Assembly: GCF_037120725.1 (NCBI RefSeq)
Contig: NZ_JBBAXC010000010.1
Span: 119,018 to 183,017, forward strand
Source of the DNA: Bacillus spongiae
GTDB taxonomy: Bacteria; Bacillota; Bacilli; Bacillales; Bacillaceae_K
Direction of reading: 5' to 3'
DNA length: 64,000 nt
A program made the translations under genes and the position numbers. The notes beneath the pieces were generated by a model. That model was given only the letters and a program-made list of their open reading frames with translations. It made no database searches and had not been told where the DNA came from. Every line of letters begins with the position of its first letter. Positions within the stretch are counted from its first letter, which is position 1. This document shows positions 54,368 through 63,850 of the stretch, piece by piece.

Positions 54368-54667
54368 CTACAATTTCTCCACTGCTTTTGCTTCAAAAAC
54401 CTTCGCATCTAGAGGGGCTGTTAAATATTCACTTGCTTTCCCCGTGAAGTAGGTAAAATGCTCACTGACATTATGGGATTGAACTGCTTCAAAATCCTTC
54501 CACACTTCAACCATCGTATAAACACCGTCTTTTTCAGTATCCTTCATGAGATCATATGAGATATTCCCGCTTTCTGCTCGCGAAGCAGAAATAAGAGATT
54601 GGACCTCTTCCATAAATGTATGTTCTTTCGTTGGGTTTACTTGAATCGTAGCGTGAATAATAATCAT
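54368..54667 (-). CDS. Quinol monooxygenase-like (ABM/YgiN type) protein
   Basis: A 99-residue ABM-domain protein: MIIIHATIQVNPTKEHTFME, SASRAESGNISYDLMKD, YTMVEVWKDFEAVQSHNVSE. The conserved His near HNVSEHF and the Glu of VEVWKD match YgiN-type quinol monooxygenases. It follows a nitroreductase and a MarR gene on the same strand with a 58-bp gap, so it is likely part of a quinone- or nitroaromatic-response operon. Confidence 0.82.
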   Translation of the reverse strand: MIIIHATIQVNPTKEHTFMEEVQSLISASRAESGNISYDLMKDTEKDGVYTMVEVWKDFEAVQSHNVSEHFTYFTGKASEYLTAPLDAKVFEAKAVEKL

Positions 54668-54725
54668 TTCAATCTTCCTTTCGACAATGATTTCCTAACA
54701 GGATCACTAACAATTTTGACCTAAA

Positions 54726-55361
54726 TTACTTCCACTCTGCAATTCTTTCAATTGGCAGGCGCGTGGATTGATGCCCTTCTTCAGCAGCTTTTCCAATTGA
54801 AATCAGCATAACAGGTGTATAGCGTTTCGGGTCCATTCCAAATGCTTCAGCTGTTTGCACTTTTTCATAACCGCCGATTGGATTCGTGTCATATCCGTGG
54901 GCACGTGCTACTAACATCAGTTGCATTGATACTAAACCGGCATCAATTAAATTGACATCTTTCTTCATTTCATCCGTAACGTTTTCATATAAGCCTTTAA
55001 TGCCAACTAACTGACGGTCTCTTACTTCAGCAGGCATAAGACCTAATTCAACAGCTCTATTATAGATTTCCTCAGCATAATCAACACTATTCATGTCAGC
55101 AAATACCGCAATGACAGCAGAAGAGGTTTTTACTTGATTCTGATTGAATTTTGCTAGTGGTGCTAGCTTTGCTTTTCCTTCCTCACTATCGATGACTACA
55201 AAACGCCAAGGCTGTAAGTTTAATGAAGATGGCGCTAGTGTTGCCTCTGATAATATTTCTGTCATTTCTTCTTTACTAATCTTCACACTTGGATCATATA
55301 GGCGAATGGAACGGCGTCCTGTAATAATTTCATTAAAGTCGTTTAATTTAGTTGTATTCAT
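54726..55361 (-). CDS. Nitroreductase family protein (NfnB/YdfN-like)
   Basis: ATG 55361 (MNTTKLNDFNEIITGRRSIR) follows AAAAGGAGAATTC. The 211-residue FMN flavoprotein has TGRRSIRLYDP (FMN phosphate), EATLAPSSLNLQPWRFVVID, SMQLMLVARAHGYDTNPIGG and ISIGKAAEEGHQSTRLP, typical of oxygen-insensitive nitro/quinone reductases. The start lies just beyond the MarR stop (55388), so the two are cotranscribed, with the monooxygenase gene downstream. Confidence 0.87.
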   Translation of the reverse strand: MNTTKLNDFNEIITGRRSIRLYDPSVKISKEEMTEILSEATLAPSSLNLQPWRFVVIDSEEGKAKLAPLAKFNQNQVKTSSAVIAVFADMNSVDYAEEIYNRAVELGLMPAEVRDRQLVGIKGLYENVTDEMKKDVNLIDAGLVSMQLMLVARAHGYDTNPIGGYEKVQTAEAFGMDPKRYTPVMLISIGKAAEEGHQSTRLPIERIAEWK

Positions 55362-55387
55362 GATGAATTCTCCTTTTTTGTTATTCA

Positions 55388-55816
55388 TTATATTTTTTCT
55401 ACATTATGTTCAATACGAGTGAGCATGTCTGAAAGTACAGCACGTTCTTCCTCATTAAACCCTTTTAGTACACTTGCTATGAACCGCTCTTTTTCTTCTC
55501 GATAAGCAACAATTTTTTGATATCCTTCGTCCGTAAGACGGACAAACGTAATTCGATTATCGTTGGGATTTTTCCGACGAGAGACAATTCCCTTCTCTTC
55601 AAGTTGCTTTAAATGTCTCGTAACAGCAGCACGGTCAATATTTACCTCTTTCTGAAGAGCAGTTTGACTAATCTCACCATCTTCATAGAGCTTGTGCAAT
55701 AGATCAAGCCGCGATTGGCCTATCCCTGTACATCGTTCAAATTTCGGCATTATTTGCTTGTGAATTCCGTATAACTGATACACAATTTCCGTCGCTTTAG
55801 AACATGATTCAGACAA
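55388..55816 (-). CDS. MarR family transcriptional regulator
   Basis: A TTG start follows AAAAGGAGGCTGACTA. The 142-residue winged-helix protein has SQTALQKEVNIDRAAVTRHL as recognition region, KQLEEKGIVSRRKNPNDNRI as wing and typical MarR dimer helices. It has one Cys pair candidate (C5 and C28) but no clear OhrR-type sensing Cys. It heads an operon with a nitroreductase and a monooxygenase and likely represses it through the 37-bp palindrome at 55847-55883. Confidence 0.85.
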   Translation of the reverse strand: MSESCSKATEIVYQLYGIHKQIMPKFERCTGIGQSRLDLLHKLYEDGEISQTALQKEVNIDRAAVTRHLKQLEEKGIVSRRKNPNDNRITFVRLTDEGYQKIVAYREEKERFIASVLKGFNEEERAVLSDMLTRIEHNVEKI

Positions 55817-55846
55817 TAGTCAGCCTCCTTTTCATCACTAGTAAAA

Positions 55847-55883
55847 ATTAATTGATAGGTCAATGATTGACCCGTCAATTAAT
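55847..55883. promoter_or_regulatory. 37-bp palindrome, probable MarR operator
   Basis: ATTAATTGA, three bases, GTCAAT, one base, ATTGAC, three bases, TCAATTAAT: perfectly symmetrical except for the 3-base spacers and centre (55865). It lies 31 bp upstream of the MarR start codon and contains TTGAC half-sites that may overlap the -35. Confidence 0.75.
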
Positions 55884-56000
55884 ATACAACACTTCTTACT
55901 TGAAGTCAACGATTCCGTTCATGAGAAAGATTAACGCAAGAAACGAATGTGTAATAGTCGGAATTTGAATATAGCTTTCTCTCTTAAAAGAACGAAAAAA

Positions 56001-56028
56001 GCAGAGGGACAAAGCCCTCTGCTTTTTT
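56001..56028 (-). terminator. Terminator of the cyclophilin gene
   Basis: GCAGAGGG / CCCTCTGC stem with T runs on both strands; downstream of the minus-strand cyclophilin gene. Confidence 0.85.
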
Positions 56029-56044
56029 ATAAATGTATTAAAGC

Positions 56045-56488
56045 TTATTCAGCGTCAAATACTTTAACTTCTTTCATTACATCGCCATTATTCATAGCTA
56101 GGACTGTATCCAATCCAGATGTAACTTGACCAAATACAGTATGAACACCATTTAAATGTGGTTGTGGTTCATGAACGATGAAGAACTGACTTCCACCAGT
56201 ATCTTTTCCTGCATGAGCCATTGAAAAAGCGCCTGCTGCATGTTTATGTGGGTTCCCTTCTGTTTCACATTTAATTGTGTAGCCAGGGCCTCCAGTACCA
56301 TTTCCATTCGGATCTCCACCTTGACTTACAAAGCCAGGAATAACTCGGTGAAACGTTAACCCATCATAGAAACCTTCTTTTGCTAGCTTCTCAAAGTTTT
56401 CAACTGTTCCTGGTGCTTCTTGTGGGAAAAGATCAAACTCAATTTTGTTTCCGTTTTCCATTACTATGTATCCTTTTTTAGACATCAT
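56045..56488 (-). CDS. ppiB: Peptidyl-prolyl cis-trans isomerase, cyclophilin type
   Basis: ATG 56488 or the adjacent ATG 56485 is the start, with AAGGAGATG upstream; the longer frame is unsupported. The ~147-residue cyclophilin domain has the catalytic [43 protein letters not shown] and [14 protein letters not shown]. It speeds proline isomerisation in protein folding in the cytoplasm; no signal peptide. Matches Bacillus PpiB. Monocistronic. Confidence 0.92.
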   Translation of the reverse strand: MMSKKGYIVMENGNKIEFDLFPQEAPGTVENFEKLAKEGFYDGLTFHRVIPGFVSQGGDPNGNGTGGPGYTIKCETEGNPHKHAAGAFSMAHAGKDTGGSQFFIVHEPQPHLNGVHTVFGQVTSGLDTVLAMNNGDVMKEVKVFDAE

Positions 56489-56648
56489 CTTCATCTCCTT
56501 GGTAAAAATCATTCTTATCATAACAGATATTGAAGCCGAAGAGAAATAATTTCAATCATTTGGTGACCATTTTTATCTCCATTTACATTTTCGATCAAAA
56601 CCAACCCTGTCCATCCACTCTCAGTTTCCGTCAAAATTCGGAAGAAAA

Positions 56649-56677
56649 AGCAATCGGAGAAAAAACCTCCGATTGCT
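56649..56677 (-). terminator. Terminator of the YczE-like gene
   Basis: AGCAATCGGAG / CTCCGATTGCT stem, followed on the minus strand by TTTTTCTTC. Confidence 0.85.
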
Positions 56678-56703
56678 CAGCAATTACGTTACTATTCGTC
56701 TAT

Positions 56704-57330
56704 TTATTCAGCCGGTACCGCCGCTTTTCCCATCGATTCTTTTTCAAATAAACGTTCAAAGATTGGGAAGAAGAACTGAACAACAAAGCCTAATAGAACA
56801 GTGACAAGAATCGTCCCCACTCCAATATCGCCTTGGAATAAGAAAGCTAATGAAAGGGCAAATCCTTCACTAATTAAACGTGAATTTCTTAAATTCAAAC
56901 CAAAGCGAGTATGAATGGCCACCATCAATGTATCCATTGGACTTGCTGGAAATTTAGCTTGTAAATAGATTGCCACTCCTAATCCCACTGTCAAAATCCC
57001 AAGTGCTAGAGCGATTAATTGACTCACGAGGGCTTCAGGTGCAAAGGTTGATAAGATGATTTCTAACCAAAAATCAATTAAAAAACCAATCACAAATATC
57101 GTTGCCGCAGCTAGTACATCTGGCTTTTTTTTCATGATGATAGCATTCAGTGCAATCAAAACAATACCATTAATAATGACAGCCGTTCCTACTGTGATAT
57201 TAAACATATTTGACTCACCCACTGCAAGAGCATCCCAAGCAGACGCACCTAATCCTGCTTTAATAATAAGAGCTACGCCCATCGTTAAGATGAATAGCCC
57301 GACTGAGAAAAATAAAAATCTTCGTTTCAT
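56704..57330 (-). CDS. YczE/YyaS/YitT family membrane protein
   Basis: A 208-residue membrane protein with five to six helices. It has the family's ALIIKAGLGASAWDALAVGE near the N-terminus and AKFPASPMDTLMVAIHTRFG in the middle (a repeat of the same AxxGxSPxDxL motif), then VGTILVTVLLGFVVQFFFPI. YczE-type proteins are common in Bacillus (YczE affects lipopeptide production in B. subtilis), and biochemical function is unknown. Ribosome binding site AAGGGGA. Confidence 0.85.
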   Translation of the reverse strand: MKRRFLFFSVGLFILTMGVALIIKAGLGASAWDALAVGESNMFNITVGTAVIINGIVLIALNAIIMKKKPDVLAAATIFVIGFLIDFWLEIILSTFAPEALVSQLIALALGILTVGLGVAIYLQAKFPASPMDTLMVAIHTRFGLNLRNSRLISEGFALSLAFLFQGDIGVGTILVTVLLGFVVQFFFPIFERLFEKESMGKAAVPAE

Positions 57331-57946
57331 TAAAATATCCCCTTATCTGTAAACGTTGCCACTCTTACTTACTGAAGGTCCTACCTTGATAGGTAAGATG
57401 TCTGACAACGTAAAAATTTATACTCTTAGTTTAATAGATAAAGCTTCTTTTGGCAAAGTAATTTTTTGTGAACACACTTCCTTTCTAGTATCATAATGAT
57501 CGTGTCTATAAAATAGCCGTTTCATCAGATATCTTACCCTTTCTTTCTTCCTATACGAGGGAGCATTGTCCCTTTTTCAGTCAATAACATTATTTAACTC
57601 TATTAGCATTCTCTCTTACACCAACAACAAAGTAGTTGTGTACCAATTAACGACAACAAAAAACCTCCAAAACACTTGACAATGTCAAGGACTTAGGAGG
57701 TTTTAATATATTTTATGTGCTGATGAACGAATGCATTTTCTTCTTCAATTATCTTTTTTAATAATCAAGTACGCTTCTCTTTAAAATTCATGCAATAGTT
57801 GTTCTGTTTTAAAGCCGCGGTCAACGTATCGTAGCAGATTTGAGGACCATACATTTCGCTGATCGTAGTGCCTTAAAAATCCCACACATCCTCCCTTTTT
57901 AACGAGGTTACACGTTGAAAATGGTGTTTTCTACTCTCCGTATATA
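57331..57946. other. Intergenic region with a bipartite hairpin and a dispersed repeat
   Basis: About 615 bp. At 57660-57704 AAAACCTCC pairs with GGAGGTTTT outside an inner CTTGAC/GTCAAG stem, followed by AATATATTTT. No gene precedes it on the plus strand, so a small RNA is possible. A 21-bp segment at 57626-57646 (AACAAAGTAGTTGTGTACCAA) recurs at 62369-62389 with two differences. Confidence 0.45.
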
Positions 57947-59113
57947 CTAGGTTTTCGTTTGTATGTATTCCGCAAAAATTTCATCATTCGCTAATCCAAC
58001 GTTGTATTTTCTTTTCATAAAGATTTCCGCTTCCTTATATGTCTTATATGAAACAGCTTCTTTTGTTCCATTCACAATCACATTCCACTCCTCATCGGTG
58101 GCTACTAGTACAATAAACAAATCATCTCCATTTGTGAAAAGCGTCCCTTTTTTATTTTCTTTATAATTTTCTTCATTCTTTTCAGCATCCTTATAGATAG
58201 GACTTTGTTCAAACGCCTTTAAAACAAAAGACTCGAAGGCTTTCTTTGTAATATTTCCACCTGCCGCTTTTTGATGTCCTCCTCCTTTAAACTTTTTTGC
58301 AACTTCCGAAACATCCACATTATCGGATATCGTTCGAAAGCTCATTCGTTTACTGCCAAGCGATAGAAGGATTATATATTCCAAATGGGGGAATTCACGT
58401 CCAAGCACATTTCCTAATTCGGAAATATAGGCTTCAGCATGAACCACACCGACGTAATGACCGTCAAATTGAACTTGGTACACTTGTCTTTTCTTCCTCT
58501 TCACGTAACGTTCGATCTTTTCTTCTTCTAATTCTAATAAATTGGTTTCAAAGGCATCAAAATGGAAGGAGTCCTCTCCCTTTAGCTTATTTAATATTCT
58601 CTTTTCAAACTGGTTTAATGACATTATGCCTAATAAGTCATTCAACTGCTTAGCGCAAGTATTATTATTCACTTCCCATTCCCAAGTATCATACTGCCGA
58701 ACTAGTTCTACAAACTGATCTATTACTGGAACACCAAGAGTGAGATGATTCTTTTGAACTAAGTATTTGTAAAATAATGACGTTGCACTAGTCAATTGGT
58801 TATCATCTTGTTTGACGCATACCGTTGCCCAATCATGTTGATTTAAATGGAGAGCCGATTGGTGGTGATCTATCAGCTTGATAGTCCTACCCTTTTCTAC
58901 TTTTTTGGATATTAGCTTTTCTTCTTCCTCATTAACGGATAAGTCTGTAATATAAATAGGATCCTTTATATTCTCTTCTAAAAGTAATTGTAAAGTATAG
59001 TGCATGGACCCAATTGAAGAATAATACACCTTAATCTCTTGATTAAACGCAAGTTTTCCTAAAATACCACATCCCATTCCATCTAAATCATTATGCGTAA
59101 TTAAGTGAATCAT
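57947..59113 (-). CDS. nrnB: DHH family oligoribonuclease NrnB
   Basis: A 388-residue DHH phosphoesterase close in size and motifs to B. subtilis NrnB (YngD). Motif I THNDLDGMGCG (6-16), motif II ITDLSVN, motif III LIDHHQSALHL (about 80-90) and the DHHA1-type GGGHQKAAGG (about 277-286). It degrades short RNA oligonucleotides (nanoRNA) with Mn. The C-terminal ~90 residues are an extra domain also seen in YngD-type proteins. Mon­ocistronic. Confidence 0.85.
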   Translation of the reverse strand: MIHLITHNDLDGMGCGILGKLAFNQEIKVYYSSIGSMHYTLQLLLEENIKDPIYITDLSVNEEEEKLISKKVEKGRTIKLIDHHQSALHLNQHDWATVCVKQDDNQLTSATSLFYKYLVQKNHLTLGVPVIDQFVELVRQYDTWEWEVNNNTCAKQLNDLLGIMSLNQFEKRILNKLKGEDSFHFDAFETNLLELEEEKIERYVKRKKRQVYQVQFDGHYVGVVHAEAYISELGNVLGREFPHLEYIILLSLGSKRMSFRTISDNVDVSEVAKKFKGGGHQKAAGGNITKKAFESFVLKAFEQSPIYKDAEKNEENYKENKKGTLFTNGDDLFIVLVATDEEWNVIVNGTKEAVSYKTYKEAEIFMKRKYNVGLANDEIFAEYIQTKT

Positions 59114-59308
59114 CTTTTTGCTCCTTTTTTCCTTTTTCTTAAATAGTATTTCTATATTACATACATGACATTCTATTATTCATTTTTCATTCTAGACCTT
59201 AGTAATTTGCCCGTTTTGCCTAACTTTTTTCTAGATTAACCATTATTCTATACTTTTTTCGGAAACACATGACTTTAGTCCTGTATTCTGAAAAATCACT
59301 CTCTTATA

Positions 59309-59337
59309 TTGTGCTTATATTTTTCCAATATTATAAT
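59309..59337 (+). promoter_or_regulatory. Promoter of the HD-GYP gene
   Basis: TTGTGC (59309-59314), 17-bp spacer, TATAAT (59332-59337), 26 bp upstream of the start codon, with AGAGAGGAG in between. Confidence 0.6.
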
Positions 59338-59362
59338 AATAGAATAGAGAGGAGTAACTACT

Positions 59363-60394
59363 ATGGAAAAATCACAGATTTCTTTTGACCTAATTGGAAA
59401 AGTTCTTGGAGAAGATATTTATTCTATTCAAGGGACCTTATTATTAAAAAAAGGAACAATCATAAAAGAATCTCATATCTTATTATTACAAAATCATAAA
59501 TTTGGACAAATGATACCAATGCAGGAGAAAACAAAAAAACCTCTTGTATCAAAAAATGAGCTTGAATATGATCAATTCTCGCAATATTTGGCTTCTGAAT
59601 TCAAACGTATACAAGATGGTCTTAGTTTATCAAATGTCACAGCAATATTAAGAAACTTCTCTTCCCTCTTAGAAAAAACACTAGATGATATTGCTATTAC
59701 ATCTCTTTTTAAAAAGCAAACAAATTCAAACGACTATTTAACTCAACATAGTATTCATGTAGGCATATTATCGGCCATGATAGGAAAAATTCTTTCATTC
59801 TCACGACAAGAATGTATTCTTTTAGGTCATATGGGATTATTACACGATATTGGAATGTTAAAAATACCAAATCACTTGGTAACTAAATCAGAGCCACTAA
59901 CTACAGCCGAAGTCAAAGTCGTTCGCAGCCACACATCGACCGGCTATGATATGTTAAAAGAAGTTGCGTATATTTCTCCACTTATCGCTCAAGCTGCCTT
60001 ACTTCACCATGAGCGAGTAGATGGGTCAGGATATCCGATGGCGATTAAGGAAAGTAAAATACATATTATGATTCAAATTATATCTGTAGCGGATGTGTTC
60101 AATGCTATCTGTTCCGACAGACCTTATTCTTCACAACAACCATACTTAACAGCGGTTTCCAATTTAATGAATGAAGTACGCTCAACGAAACTAAACCCAG
60201 CTGTCGTGATTCCATTCACACACTATGTAATGAGGCAACACTTAAGACAAAAAGTTGAGCTTAATTCTGGTGAAGTGGCGGAAGTTATGTTTATCCATCA
60301 AAATGAACCTGATCAACCACTAATTAAAGTAGGAACGGAATATATCGACCTTCGGAAGCATACGAAGCTTAAAATTGTGAAGCCCGCGCCATAA
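59363..60394 (+). CDS. HD-GYP domain phosphodiesterase
   Basis: A 343-residue protein with an HD-GYP domain at about 125-290: THSIHVGILSAMIG, HMGLLHDIGMLKIPNHLV (HD), VVRSHTSTGYDML, LLHHERVDGSGYPM (GYP about 222), and ISVADVFNAICSDRPYS. This set is that of cyclic-di-GMP phosphodiesterases. The N-terminal ~120 residues match the short region often preceding HD-GYP in Bacillus. No membrane segment. Likely turns over c-di-GMP and so affects motility or matrix. Confidence 0.87.
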   Translation: MEKSQISFDLIGKVLGEDIYSIQGTLLLKKGTIIKESHILLLQNHKFGQMIPMQEKTKKPLVSKNELEYDQFSQYLASEFKRIQDGLSLSNVTAILRNFSSLLEKTLDDIAITSLFKKQTNSNDYLTQHSIHVGILSAMIGKILSFSRQECILLGHMGLLHDIGMLKIPNHLVTKSEPLTTAEVKVVRSHTSTGYDMLKEVAYISPLIAQAALLHHERVDGSGYPMAIKESKIHIMIQIISVADVFNAICSDRPYSSQQPYLTAVSNLMNEVRSTKLNPAVVIPFTHYVMRQHLRQKVELNSGEVAEVMFIHQNEPDQPLIKVGTEYIDLRKHTKLKIVKPAP

Positions 60395-60558
60395 CAAGCG
60401 GTATTCTACCGCTGCACGATTGTATGGCATACTAAGTTTAATTATTCCCACGCAAGATTTTTATGGAAAAAAGATTATGGGAACTATTAGATTGGTGGTT
60501 ACGTATTCCTATCGTATACAGGAAGTACCCTTTGTCCATTTAAATCACTTTGTTTTAA

Positions 60559-60702
60559 ATCTATTGTTTAATAAAAGGAATTGAAGCCATTACTCACTTA
60601 TTCAAGGGTGAAATCGCTATTTCTCCAGCACCTCTTCTGTTAAGCGCTTTAGCATCTCTTGTTGTATTTATCCATTTAAAGGTGCGGAAGATTAAGAAAT
60701 AA
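60559..60702 (+). pseudogene. C-terminal fragment of a membrane protein
   Basis: An open frame without a start codon reads LIKGIEAITHLFKGEIAISP, then APLLLSALASLVVFIHLKVR and KIKK before TAA. A hydrophobic helix followed by basic residues is typical of a membrane protein end. Upstream is a TAA and no ribosome binding site, so this is a remnant. I cannot name the parent. Confidence 0.45.
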
Positions 60703-60777
60703 CTAGCATTTCGATATAGTTGGAGGATAATCCAATATTAGTTTCTGCTAATAATAGTAATGATATGTCAAGAATTG

Positions 60778-60804
60778 ATGCTACATATTTTGTAGCATTT
60801 TTTT
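60778..60804 (+). terminator. Intrinsic terminator
   Basis: ATGCTACA / TGTAGCAT with a 5-nt loop followed by TTTTTTT. Confidence 0.85.
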
Positions 60805-60906
60805 ATATGCGTATTGGCTTGAGATTAATAAAGACTTTTTAAGAATGAACGTTAAAGTATCCACTCTATTCCTATTCAATTCACAACCAAGCTCAATTTT
60901 TTCAAT

Positions 60907-62037
60907 TTACATCACTTGTGTTCGCTTAATTGCTTTATAAACCACTACCAAGAAAATAGTACTAATCATCCCAACGAAAGAATAGTGTACAAAGGGATCT
61001 AGGACTGGAAATCCACCTATATTCATTACATGAAAAGATTTAGTAAACTCTTGAGCAGTCATTAAATTCATAAAGCTATACATTTTCACATAATGCCAAA
61101 ATGGGGAACTTACCTCTACTATTGGTAAGATGAAAACAGCACTAATAATGAAAAAACAAAACAATGATTTTTTAAAAATGGCTGATACAGCTAAAATGAC
61201 CATCATAAAAGCAACAGCTACGAGGAAAAGAACTCCAATTTGTATCATGAAGTACTCTAATAGAGTAAGGTCATAGGGTGAAAATTTTGCATAGGCTTGA
61301 ATAGGAGCATTCCATCCATGATTTCCATAAATATAGGTGTGAATGACTAGGATTATGGCTACCCAAGACAATACAACAAACAATACATAACTAAAGGAAG
61401 CAATAATTTTTGCTGTTACCCCTTTGCTTCGACCATATTTTGTACTATACAATATTTGATCCATTTCCGTTTTCTTTTCATTTCCAAATATCGAAACTAG
61501 TCCAATGATCAACATAAACACAGTAAAAAAAGGGAATAACTCCTTTACTAGAGTAATGGTTCTTTCAGGACCTATACTATATTGGAACGTATTAATTTTT
61601 AAATGTTCTAGCATATTTTTTTCAAGCAATGCTTGCTTATAAGGAAATTCATCCTCATTAAATTTTAATAATTCACTGTTTAATTCATTAATTCTTTCAG
61701 GAATAATTCGATTAACTATGAAATCATACTGACCAATTGAATAAAAAAGGTATTGTTCAGCCCTTTCTTCCTCTGACTGAGCTTCATTACTATATTTTTC
61801 CTCATAAATTTTTAGTAAACGTTCTGCTTCATCAAATTTATCCTTATTTAATTCACCTTCCCATTTATGGGAGATGACCTGTAAATCATCCTTATAATCT
61901 AATGGATCACCTCCATACCCTAAAAATGGTTGAGAGAAGCTAACTAAACAAAATATTAGAAACAGAAGGAACATTGTAATATAAATTCTCTTTTGTCTGA
62001 ATATTTTATATAGCTCAAATTTCACTAATTGCTTCAT
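60907..62037 (-). CDS. ABC-2 type transporter permease
   Basis: A 376-residue permease. It begins MKQLVKFELYKIFRQKRIYI with helix 1, has a ~120-residue external loop rich in Glu and Lys (AERLLKIYEEKYSNEAQSEE), and then five C-terminal helices from about residue 160, the layout of ABC-2 permeases. No ATPase gene is adjacent, which is unusual. The start ATG overlaps the stop of a short upstream frame (TAATG), so a partner gene seems to have been lost. Substrate unknown. Confidence 0.78.
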   Translation of the reverse strand: MKQLVKFELYKIFRQKRIYITMFLLFLIFCLVSFSQPFLGYGGDPLDYKDDLQVISHKWEGELNKDKFDEAERLLKIYEEKYSNEAQSEEERAEQYLFYSIGQYDFIVNRIIPERINELNSELLKFNEDEFPYKQALLEKNMLEHLKINTFQYSIGPERTITLVKELFPFFTVFMLIIGLVSIFGNEKKTEMDQILYSTKYGRSKGVTAKIIASFSYVLFVVLSWVAIILVIHTYIYGNHGWNAPIQAYAKFSPYDLTLLEYFMIQIGVLFLVAVAFMMVILAVSAIFKKSLFCFFIISAVFILPIVEVSSPFWHYVKMYSFMNLMTAQEFTKSFHVMNIGGFPVLDPFVHYSFVGMISTIFLVVVYKAIKRTQVM

Positions 62038-62123
62038 TATACGTCTACCTCCAAAATCTCACCATTTCCAATGAAGTTCATACTCATGGCAATAGAAGAG
62101 AATATCATTTTTACTAACAGCCC
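62037..62123 (-). pseudogene. C-terminal remnant of the permease's upstream operon partner
   Basis: The frame GLLVKMIFSSIAMSMNFIGN, GEILEVDV ends at a TAA that shares its last A with the permease ATG, an arrangement typical of coupled operon genes. It opens right after an in-frame TAG at 62124-62126 and has no start. Probably the tail of a deleted or decayed gene. Confidence 0.35.
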
Positions 62124-62743
62124 CTATCTTTCAGATAGACAAAACATACGCTGATTTGAATTACAAGGGAGCTTGTTTAAATGACTTTTTTATCCTTCAA
62201 ATATAATTGGCTCAGATAGTTAAACGATATGGGGTCCGAAAAGGTTTTAATTAAAGGATAAAATTTTTACTTATCCAACAATTATATTTATATCCATCAA
62301 CCATTCATGATATAGGCTGAATACGACCTTACATTTTGGGTCATCATTTTATATTGATTCTCACAAAAAACAAGGTAGTTGTATACCAAATGATTTATCA
62401 TAAAAATGAGACACTACTTATGAATTTCAGTGTTTAAAACCACACTAGACTTTCCAAATCACGAAATTTACTAAAATTTAAAGTCGTTAAACAAGAAAGA
62501 CCTCTAGTTTAAAAAATACTATAAATAAATAAAAGAACCTTAGCTCTTCAAACTAAAGGCTAAGGCAATAAAATATATCTTTATATATTACTGTCTACTA
62601 GACATCATTAAGTCCGTGATATAAGGAAAAAGTGGCTTGGGCCCCGAACAATTGGCATGAACGTTCATTTAACTATATGAAATCGCCTTCTCGCCTACTT
62701 CTTTTTGATTGCATAATTCTTCGGCTTAATGAAAGAAAAAAGA
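62124..62743. other. Intergenic region without a gene
   Basis: About 620 bp. CCTTAGC / GCTAAGG (62538-62564 area) is a terminator-like stem on the minus strand; copy 2 of the 21-bp AACAAGGTAGTTGTATACCAA repeat is at 62369-62389. No coding frame. Confidence 0.4.
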
Positions 62744-62770
62744 TAGGTGAAAAAATGTCACCTACCTGTA
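62744..62770 (-). terminator. Terminator of the serine hydrolase gene
   Basis: On the minus strand TAGGTGA / TCACCTA stem with a 7-nt loop, then TCTTTTTTC. Confidence 0.78.
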
Positions 62771-62786
62771 TGTACAATCTTCACTT

Positions 62787-63791
62787 TTACTTATGAAAAA
62801 TATCAGCAACAATATTGCTAAATTCTCTTAAGTAGTAAAGATAATTATCTCCACCGTAGTTATATCGTTTGTTATACATTTTAGCCACGACCACATTGTA
62901 TTTAGGAATGATTAGAAGCGTTGGGCCTGTTACACCTAAGATTTGATAGGATCCTTCTGGAACTCTATCGCCAAGTTCACTGAAGGATGCAGGCGTTCCT
63001 TGTACGTACCAAAACAACCCATTTTGCGGAAGCCTATTATCGTTAAAATGAGGGCTTTGAATTTGTGTCGCTAACTCAATCACTTCTTTAGGAACAATTT
63101 GTTTTCCACCGATAAATCCTTTGTTTAAATGGAGATTTCCCCACTCGGCAAACTCTCGAGCAGACGTATGTAAATTTGATTCCGTCCCATCAGCAAAACG
63201 TCCCAACTTATATGAACCATCAACATCTGGATCAATAATTTGTTTAACTAACCATTCATTTTCTTTCGTTTGCCACGCGGTTTCCTTAAAGCCTAGCGGT
63301 GAAAATACTCTTTCTTTTAAGAAATCTGGATAACTCTTGTCATAAAGACGATTGACTAGCCTCGCCATCATTAATACATTGATTCCTCTATATGCCCAAC
63401 CTTCGCCTGGCTCAAACTCTCGAAAAATTGTATGATTCTATTTTTCATGTAGGCCGTGTGAATGAGTCACTAAATGCCGTATCGTTGTTTTTCCCAGCAA
63501 CTTTTCATCCATTTCTTCGAAGTAATCTATTGCGTAGTCATCTAAGCTTTTAATCTTCCCTTCATATAGAGCATAAGCCACTGCTAAACCAAGGTAGCTT
63601 TTTCTTGCTGATGCTACATTAAATTGGGAGGATGCTGTCGTTGGAGTTTCGTCAGCAGAATTAGAATGATAGCCATTATAGTATTCTAGTATCACTTCGT
63701 TATCTTTTATAATATATAAAGACGAAGTGCTACTCTTATTTTTATCCTTTATTTCCTCAACCCACGTAATTAATTTATCGAGCGCCTTCAA
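62787..63791 (-). pseudogene. Serine hydrolase (class C beta-lactamase fold) with an amber stop
   Basis: One continuous frame is cut by a TAG at 63438-63440. The N-terminal part has the catalytic S-x-x-K in FNVASARKSYLGLAVAYALY and ends at TTIRHLVTHSHGLHEK. After the stop the same frame goes on NHTIFREFEPGEGWAYRGIN, VLMMARL, with the YxG/N-type motif, to SNIVADIFHK. Without the stop the product would be about 334 residues from a TTG at 63791 (AAAGGAG before it), a normal length for esterase/beta-lactamase-like proteins. A single base change explains the break; the stop is not in a homopolymer. Confidence 0.82.
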
Positions 63792-63850
63792 TATGGATTC
63801 TCCTTTCCATCCAACCTTTGTCATTCAATACAAATCATTTAATCGAAAAT

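Larger units (their letters stand above)
60395..60906. other. Intergenic region with gene remnant and terminator
   Basis: Holds the C-terminal membrane protein fragment 60559-60702 and a terminator at 60778; no complete gene. Confidence 0.4.
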
